Of a DNA stretch of 64,000 nucleotides, positions 59,533 through 64,000 are shown in pieces. A model generated the notes under the pieces. It saw only the letters and a program-made list of their open reading frames with translations. It made no database searches and was not told where the DNA came from. This DNA comes from RBG-13-68-16 sp041494245 (GTDB taxonomy: Bacteria > Acidobacteriota > Thermoanaerobaculia > Thermoanaerobaculales > Thermoanaerobaculaceae). How positions within the stretch are numbered: position 1 is the first letter of the stretch; every line of letters starts with the position of its first letter. Both the position numbers and the translations under genes were made by a program. Where the stretch lies: assembly GCA_041494245.1 (NCBI GenBank), contig JBGQAK010000004.1:186001-250000 (forward strand). The letters run 5' to 3'.

Positions 59533-60183
59533 TCAGTGCACACGCGGGCCGGCAGGTGCCGCCGGGCCGGCCGAGAACATGCGGTCCACGTCGAGGTTCT
59601 CGGAGCGCAAGCGGTGCGGCCTCTGGTGCAGGTAGTTGTAGCGGACGCCGTAGGAGAGCAGGGCCTTCTCGAGGAGCCGGCGGCCGCGGTAGAGGCGCGA
59701 CATCACCGTGCCCACCGGGATCGCGAGGATGTCGGCGATCTCCTTGTAGGCGTACCCCTCGATGTCCGCCAGCAGCACCACCACCTTGTAGTTGTGGGGC
59801 AGCGCCTTCAGCGACGCGCGCACCTCGCCGTCCAGCGAGACCTCCATCAGCTCCTCCTCGGGTGATCGGGTCACAACCGAGTTGGTGTTGACCACGGCCG
59901 ACTCGAAGGTTCCCTCGAGCTCGGCGAAGTCCACCTGGGCCGGCAGCTGCTTGCGGCGGCGGTACTCGTTGATGAAGGTGTTCTTCAGGATCTTGAACAA
60001 CCACGCCTTCAGATTGGTGCCCGGCTGGAAGGAGGCGTAGTGACGGTAGGCCTTGAGGTAGGTCTCCTGGAGGAGATCTTCAGCGTCCTCCGAGCTGCGG
60101 GCCAGGCGCAGCGCCGTCTTGTACAGCTGGTCGCGAAACGGAAGCTCGGCATTCTCGAAGTTCCAGGAACTTTGGTCGTTCAT
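59533..60183 (-). CDS. ECF-type RNA polymerase sigma factor
   Basis: The 216-residue protein has region 2 (about 18-90; FRDQLYKTALRLARSSEDAEDLLQETYLKAYRHYASFQPGTNLKAWLFKILKNTFINEYRRRKQLP) and region 4 (about 125-180; LKALPHNYKVVVLLADIEGYAYKEIADILAIPVGTVMSRLYRGRRLLEKAL), the usual pair for ECF factors. It directs polymerase to a small set of stress or envelope promoters. No anti-sigma gene is adjacent. The ATG at 60183 is preceded by GGAGGCGAGC, and the ATG at 60195 (MEASM) would sit upstream of that site and is less likely. A clear promoter lies just upstream, so basal sigma70 control is likely. Confidence 0.93.
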   Translation of the reverse strand: MNDQSSWNFENAELPFRDQLYKTALRLARSSEDAEDLLQETYLKAYRHYASFQPGTNLKAWLFKILKNTFINEYRRRKQLPAQVDFAELEGTFESAVVNTNSVVTRSPEEELMEVSLDGEVRASLKALPHNYKVVVLLADIEGYAYKEIADILAIPVGTVMSRLYRGRRLLEKALLSYGVRYNYLHQRPHRLRSENLDVDRMFSAGPAAPAGPRVH

Positions 60184-60205
60184 GCTCGCCTCCACGACGC
60201 CACTA

Positions 60206-60235
60206 ATCGTAACTGAGTCAGAGTTGCAATGTCAA
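60206..60235 (-). promoter_or_regulatory. Sigma70-type promoter for the ECF sigma gene
   Basis: On the minus strand TTGACA (60235-60230) is perfect, and TACGAT (60211-60206) matches four of six positions with an 18-bp spacer. The expected transcript start is about 15 bp before the ATG at 60183. The local base composition is AT-richer than its surroundings. Confidence 0.6.
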
Positions 60236-60604
60236 TACCTCGACAAAACATGGACGCGATCGCAGCGAAAAACGCAGCTACTAAGCGCACCATCACCCTG
60301 TCCGGAGACCGGTTTTCCATGCCGGAATTGCCCGAAACGGGGGCTGTCACGCCTGCGAGCGCGCCCCCACCGGGGCGTTCCGCCGGCCCACGGGCCGAAC
60401 GGTCAGCCCGTGGCGCGCCGGAATCGGTATGGCGGTGGGGGCTCCGGCGTGCGGGCGCCAGAAAAGGCAAGCCCGGCCCATCACCGGCGGGCCGGACCGT
60501 CGTCCGCGCGTGGACGCGCCCGTGATCTCAGCACGTGTGGGACCCTTCCCCTGCGCGGCACGCAGGGTCAGGTTGAAGTCGCTCCAGGTCGCCGCGAAGC
60601 GACT
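60236..60604. other. Intergenic region of about 370 bp, no gene seen
   Basis: It lies between the ECF promoter and the atpE stop. No convincing open frame. It contains a perfect 7-bp GC hairpin (CCCTGCG / CGCAGGG with a 5-base loop, 60549-60567), then the larger hairpin at the atpE stop. These are candidates for ending the long nuo-atp transcript. Confidence 0.45.
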
Positions 60605-60607
60605 TCA
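60574..60607 (-). terminator. Hairpin overlapping the atpE stop codon
   Basis: Perfect 10-bp arms TGAAGTCGCT and AGCGACTTCA (60574-60583 and 60598-60607) with a 14-base loop begin at the TGA of atpE. There is no T run after the stem, so it may protect the 3' end of the transcript rather than act as a classic intrinsic terminator. Confidence 0.45.
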
Positions 60608-60928
60608 CTTGCCCAGGATCATGAAAGCGATGACGAGGGCGTAAATGACCAACGACTCGATGAACGCCACGCCGAGCAGCATGGTGATTCGCACCGGGCC
60701 GGCCGCACCCGGGTTGCGCCCCATGCTGGTGCACGCCGAGGCCACGGCCTTGGCCTGGCCGAAGGCGCCGGCAAAGGCCGCCAGGCCGAGCACGAACGCC
60801 GCGGCGATGAACTTGCCCACGTCACGCATGGCGGGCGACGCGGCTCCGCCCTCCTCGGCCGCAAGCGCGGGGGCTGCGACCGCCACGAGTATCAATCCGA
60901 GAACCAAGGCCAGCTTCTGCTTCCTCAT
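60605..60928 (-). CDS. atpE: ATP synthase F0 subunit c
   Basis: The 107-residue protein has a long signal-like N-terminal helix (about 1-24, ending ALAAEEGG), then two helices (about 36-62 and 80-105). The hinge loop is RNPG, with Arg71. The ion-carrying carboxylate is Glu91 (GVAFIESLVIY). Gln58, Glu91, Ser92 and Tyr96 stand at the same gap-free distances as Gln32, Glu65, Ser66 and Tyr70 of the Ilyobacter tartaricus Na+ ring (13 residues from Gln to the loop Arg, 20 from Arg to Glu, 5 to Tyr). This suggests Na+ coupling. The precursor N-terminus is probably removed or used for insertion. Confidence 0.92.
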   Translation of the reverse strand: MRKQKLALVLGLILVAVAAPALAAEEGGAASPAMRDVGKFIAAAFVLGLAAFAGAFGQAKAVASACTSMGRNPGAAGPVRITMLLGVAFIESLVIYALVIAFMILGK

Positions 60929-60960
60929 CTACCGTTCCTCCTTCGCAGGTGTCGTCTCCG

Positions 60961-61707
60961 TCAGTGCTCTTCGGCCACGGCCCCGGATACGTAGACCGCG
61001 GTCAACATGATGAAGATGAACGTCTGGATGATTGCCCCCATGATCCCCAGCCCCATCATTGCCGGCACGAAAAACGGCAGGATGCCGAGGAACATAGCGG
61101 TCGCCGAGTGCTCGCCGAAGATGTTGCCAAACAGACGCAAAGCCAGCGACAGGATGCGCGCAAGGTGCGAGATGATCTCGATCGGAACCATGAGCGGGAA
61201 CAACCACCACACCGGCCCCATGAACTGCTTGGCGTACCCGACCGGGCCGTGTCGCCGCAGGCCGGCGATGTTGTAGAACAGGAAGGCAGTCAACGAGAGC
61301 GCGAAGGTCGTGCTGGTGTTCGCGGTGGGCGGCTGCAGGAAGAAGATCAGGCCGAAGAAGTTGGAGAGGAAGATGAAGAACCCGAGCGCCGCGATGAACG
61401 GCACGAACTGCCGGCCGATCCCATGGCCGATGACGTCCTCGGCCATGTTGCGCAGGCCGGTGAGCAGCAGCTCGAAGACCTGCTGCCCCGTCGAGGGGTG
61501 CTCGAGGGAGAAGCCGCGGCGCGCGGCCCACAGGAGCACCCCGACGATGAACACCACGAGCAGGGCCATCAACACGTGGTCGGGCAGCCAGACTCCGGGC
61601 TCCTCTTCGAGGCCCATCGCCTTGCGCCACGCCTCCGGTGGAGCGCCGAGCAGGCGCACCAGGAGCGCGTTGAAGTAGTGGTGCAGGATCGAGACCTCGT
61701 GGCGCAC
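60961..61707 (-). CDS. atpB: ATP synthase F0 subunit a
   Basis: The 248-residue membrane protein has five to six helices. The conserved helix near residues 190-215 contains the essential Arg in LSLALRLFGNIFGEH, which separates the two half channels for the coupling ion. The helix after it carries the FVPAMMGLGIMGAIIQTFIFIML sequence typical of subunit a. It forms the stator with the c ring, and ion choice is read mainly from subunit c. It lies 32 bp before atpE and 6 bp after atpI. F1 genes are elsewhere. Confidence 0.95.
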   Translation of the reverse strand: MRHEVSILHHYFNALLVRLLGAPPEAWRKAMGLEEEPGVWLPDHVLMALLVVFIVGVLLWAARRGFSLEHPSTGQQVFELLLTGLRNMAEDVIGHGIGRQFVPFIAALGFFIFLSNFFGLIFFLQPPTANTSTTFALSLTAFLFYNIAGLRRHGPVGYAKQFMGPVWWLFPLMVPIEIISHLARILSLALRLFGNIFGEHSATAMFLGILPFFVPAMMGLGIMGAIIQTFIFIMLTAVYVSGAVAEEH

Positions 61708-61713
61708 GTCCCC

Positions 61714-62082
61714 CTACTCCTCCCGGCCGCCGCGCTCCGGAGCCCTCATGGCGGCGCCCGCGAGGGCCGCGAGGAAGCACGCGACCCCCGCCGCCACGGC
61801 CCACAGCTCGATGCGGCTTCGCATCAGGTACAGCAAGACGAACAGCAGCCCCCAGAGGGCCCAGCGCCCGATCAGCACCGTCACCGCGCCCCGCGTCACG
61901 CGCGCCTTGCCCGGCTGCAGCATGCCGACCAGCAGCCCCTCAAGCCAAAGCCCGTTGATCATACCGACGGCGGCCGTCACGGTCAAGGCGAGCGCGCTCC
62001 ATGGCTTACCCAGCCAGACCACGAGCGAGGCGGCCGCCAGGGTGAGCATCAAACCGCTGGCCAGGGCCCGTCGCGCGACCAC
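61714..62082 (-). CDS. atpI: ATP synthase-associated small membrane protein (AtpI / subunit I type)
   Basis: The 122-residue protein has four predicted helices (residues about 10-110) and a charged C-terminus. It lies between atpZ and atpB, the usual place for AtpI-like proteins, which help assemble the c ring. Sequence similarity to AtpI is low, as is common. A GTG start at 62097 is open, but the GTG at 62082 lies just after the atpZ stop and has a GGGGAGGGG site, so it is preferred. Confidence 0.72.
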   Translation of the reverse strand: MVARRALASGLMLTLAAASLVVWLGKPWSALALTVTAAVGMINGLWLEGLLVGMLQPGKARVTRGAVTVLIGRWALWGLLFVLLYLMRSRIELWAVAAGVACFLAALAGAAMRAPERGGREE

Positions 62083-62083
62083 C

Positions 62084-62350
62084 TCACCCCTCCCCACCGG
62101 GGCGCGTGCCGGCCTCGTCTTCCTCGCGACCGACCCGGAGAGCGGTGCGGATGGCGTTCAGGAACCCGGCCACGATCCCGAAGATGCTGAAGATGGCCAT
62201 CAGCCACGGGGAGGTCCCGAACACCCCGTCCAGCCAGCGGCCGAAGAAGTAGCCGATCACGATCGCAATCGGGAAGGCGAGGCCGATGGACGAGACATCG
62301 GCGATGCGGCGGAACTGCGCGGCCGTGCGCCGGCGCCGCTCGGTGTTCAC
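62084..62350 (-). CDS. AtpZ-like membrane protein of the ATP synthase operon
   Basis: The 88-residue protein has two helices forming a hairpin (about 22-42 and 50-72; SSIGLAFPIAIVIGYFFGRWLDGVFG and WLMAIFSIFGIVAGFLNAIRTAL) and a charged tail. This is the pattern of AtpZ/AtpI proteins linked to Na+ or Mg2+ handling and F0 assembly. The start GTG overlaps the nuoN stop as GTGA, so it is translationally coupled to complex I. The frame upstream to 62437 is only nuoN in another reading frame. Confidence 0.8.
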   Translation of the reverse strand: MNTERRRRTAAQFRRIADVSSIGLAFPIAIVIGYFFGRWLDGVFGTSPWLMAIFSIFGIVAGFLNAIRTALRVGREEDEAGTRPGGEG

Positions 62351-63798
62351 GGTAGCCCCAGCACCCCCACCGTCGCCTGGGCGGCGGCCAGGAACGGCGC
62401 CGGCAGCAGCCCGATCACCAAGACGGCGAGGCCGCACGCCCAGATCACCCGCTCCGTCCAGGGAGCCGCCACCATCGGCGCGGGCTCCGCGCCCTCACCG
62501 TCGCGCAGGTACATCTGCAGGACGATGCGGAAGTAGTAGTAGAGGGACACCGCCGACATCAGGACCGCCACCACCACGAGCCAGACGTACCCGGCGTTGA
62601 CGGCCGCGGCGAACAGGTAGAGCTTGCCCATGAAGCCGGCGGTCGGTGGGATGCCCCCGAGCGAGAGCATGAAGAGCAGCATCCCGAAGGCCGCCGCCGG
62701 GTGCTTGCGGGCGAGGCCGGCGTAGTCCTCCACGGTTTCGCCGGCGAAGCCACGTGACTCGAGCAGGATCACGAAGCCGAAGGCACCCAGGTTGGTCACC
62801 GTGTAGGTCAGCATGTAGAAGAGCACGCTCTGAATCCCCGACGGCCCGCCCGCCACCAGGCCGACCAGGGCGTACCCGGCGTGGGCGATCGAGGAGTACG
62901 CCAGCATCCTCTTCACGTTATCCTGGGTGAGCGCGGCGACGTTGCCCCAGATCATCGTGAGAGCCGCAGCGCCTCCGACCAGCCAGCGCCACTGGCCGTC
63001 CAGGGGTCCGAAGCCCCACAGGAAGACCCGCAGGAACATCGCGAATGCGGCCGCCTTCGGCCCCACCGACATGAACGCCGTGATCGGCGTGGGAGCGCCC
63101 TCGTACACGTCCGGAGTCCAGACGTGGAACGGCACCGCGGCCACCTTGAAGAGGAACCCGCACGTGACAAGCGCCACACCGACCAGCGTCGGGGTGGTCA
63201 CGGCCCCCGCCTTCAATGCCCTGGCGAGGACGCCTAGGTCGAGGGTGCCGGTGGTGCCGTACACCAGCGAGAGGCCGTAGAGCAGGATCCCCGAGGAGAG
63301 CGCCCCGAGCACGAAGTACTTGGCCGCCGCCTCGTGGGACTTCACCTCGCGCCGGAAGTACCCGGCCAGGATGTAGGTCGAGAGCGCCATCAGCTCGAGC
63401 CCGACGTAGATGGTGGCCAGGTTGGTGCCGGAGGCCATCGTCATCATGCCGACGGTCGCGAACATGATCAGGGCGAGGTACTCGCCCGGCCGGTAGTCGT
63501 TGCGCTCCAGGTAGTCCAGGGAGAGCAGGATCACGAGCCCCGAGGCGACCAAGAAGAGAACCTTGAAGAACACCGCGAAGTGGTCGAGCGCGAACATCCC
63601 GAAGAAGAGCCGGGCCGCCGGCTCGGTTGCGCCGGCGGCCAGCCACAGGGCCACGCCGGTGGCGGCGAGGGCGAGCACGGCCCCGGCGCCCAGGGCCCCG
63701 TGCCGGCGCTTCGACGACGCGAGACCCGCGAGCAGGACCACCATGCCCAGCGTGGTCAGCACCAGCTCCGGGAGCAGGGCGATGAGGTCGGCGCGCAT
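62347..63798 (-). CDS. nuoN: NADH-quinone oxidoreductase subunit N
   Basis: The 483-residue protein has about 14 helices and antiporter-like motifs of the NuoL/M/N family: the helix with LELMALSTYILAGYFRR (catalytic Glu), KAGAVTTPTLVGVALVTCGFLFKVAAVPFHVWTPDVYEGAPTP (the Lys in FKVA and the Pro/His of VPFH), and SLGGIPPTAGFMGKLYLF. It pumps protons or sodium as part of complex I. It is the last nuo gene here and is coupled to atpZ by GTGA and to nuoM by a 3-bp gap, so respiration and ATP synthase F0 genes share one transcript. Confidence 0.94.
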   Translation of the reverse strand: MRADLIALLPELVLTTLGMVVLLAGLASSKRRHGALGAGAVLALAATGVALWLAAGATEPAARLFFGMFALDHFAVFFKVLFLVASGLVILLSLDYLERNDYRPGEYLALIMFATVGMMTMASGTNLATIYVGLELMALSTYILAGYFRREVKSHEAAAKYFVLGALSSGILLYGLSLVYGTTGTLDLGVLARALKAGAVTTPTLVGVALVTCGFLFKVAAVPFHVWTPDVYEGAPTPITAFMSVGPKAAAFAMFLRVFLWGFGPLDGQWRWLVGGAAALTMIWGNVAALTQDNVKRMLAYSSIAHAGYALVGLVAGGPSGIQSVLFYMLTYTVTNLGAFGFVILLESRGFAGETVEDYAGLARKHPAAAFGMLLFMLSLGGIPPTAGFMGKLYLFAAAVNAGYVWLVVVAVLMSAVSLYYYFRIVLQMYLRDGEGAEPAPMVAAPWTERVIWACGLAVLVIGLLPAPFLAAAQATVGVLGLP

Positions 63799-63801
63799 GG
63801 A

Positions 63802-64000
63802 TCAGTGCTCCTGCGCGTGCGAGACAGGGGTCACGAGGTGCGCCGCCGGTCGGTTCAGGTAGTCGGGGTCCACCACCTGCACGACCCGCTTGATCGAGGG
63901 CTCCAGGATGCGGAAGAACGGCTTCGGGTAGAGCCCGATCCAGAAGCACAGGATGATGAGCGGGATCAGCGTCCACTGCTCGCGCAGGTTCACGTCTTTG
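63802..64000 (-). CDS. nuoM: NADH-quinone oxidoreductase subunit M, C-terminal end
   Basis: The last 65 codons of a larger gene that continues beyond the right edge. The readable part has one hydrophobic stretch (LIPLIILCFWIGLYPKPFFRIL) and the family ending IGLYPKPFFRILEPSIKRVVQVVD. The position just upstream of nuoN and the GLYPxPF motif fit NuoM. No start or other motifs are visible in this window. Confidence 0.75.
   Translation of the reverse strand, partial: KDVNLREQWTLIPLIILCFWIGLYPKPFFRILEPSIKRVVQVVDPDYLNRPAAHLVTPVSHAQEH

Overview
The window is GC-rich, densely coded DNA from a Gram-negative bacterium. The outer-membrane signs are a TonB, a TolC-type channel, a WaaP-like LPS-core kinase and two ArnT-type glycosyltransferases. 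The secreted proteins with a WVPVAAH...GSxWRTDLGxLN domain, the ATP-type PEP carboxykinase and the split atp/nuo layout suggest an Acidobacteriota relative (Thermoanaerobaculia or Holophagae type). That placement is an impression from gene content, not a measurement. No rRNA, tRNA, CRISPR array, prophage or recognisable transposase gene was seen.

Region by region. 0-19 kb is mostly single-gene or two-gene units: ribosome rescue (arfB), TonB, a short YigZ-like protein, a POT-type transporter, PilZ, a broken glycosyltransferase, a secreted phosphoesterase, a 14-blade Reg_prop/GGDEF sensor, an M48 protease with a DMT exporter, a UMF1 transporter, an LPS kinase facing a GT83 transferase across a palindromic terminator, a lipoprotein, a B12-binding radical SAM enzyme and a ferritin-like protein. 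19-31 kb is the accessory core. Here a module of [3' end of a P-loop kinase-like gene] + [secreted eqolisin-like protein X] + [secreted adhesin-like protein Y] occurs twice in tandem, and it ends at the full-length parent gene, which is itself a fusion of an aspartate-type aminotransferase with an HprK-like domain. 31-37 kb carries flotillin, a histidine phosphatase, PEP carboxykinase, a GT-C membrane protein and a secreted sugar-binding-like protein. 37-44 kb is a TetR-controlled efflux operon in which the RND pump and the TolC channel are one polypeptide. 44-51 kb holds MscL, a frameshifted class III cyclase, an orphan ketosynthase / chain-length-factor-like pair, a Mut7-C protein and a phosphatidylethanolamine operon (psd-pssA) with an ASADH-like paralogue. 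51-60 kb has a very large NtrY-like histidine kinase, urocanase, an M23 endopeptidase with a cysteine-less thioredoxin-like partner, and an ECF sigma factor behind a clear promoter. 60-64 kb is the 3' end of the complex I operon (nuoM-nuoN) running directly into the F0 genes atpZ-atpI-atpB-atpE.

How the genes work together. Envelope building (LPS kinase, two ArnT-like enzymes, phosphatidylethanolamine synthesis, M23 hydrolase), envelope export (RND/TolC, TonB) and energy coupling (NDH-1 next to F0) dominate. The c subunit carries the gap-free Q...ES...Y pattern of Na+-binding rings, so the ATP synthase may be sodium-coupled. The most unusual items are the tandem HprK-fragment/X/Y array, the aminotransferase-HprK fusion whose Walker A lysine is arginine, the RND-TolC fusion, and the ketosynthase pair whose second member has Gln in place of the active-site Cys.
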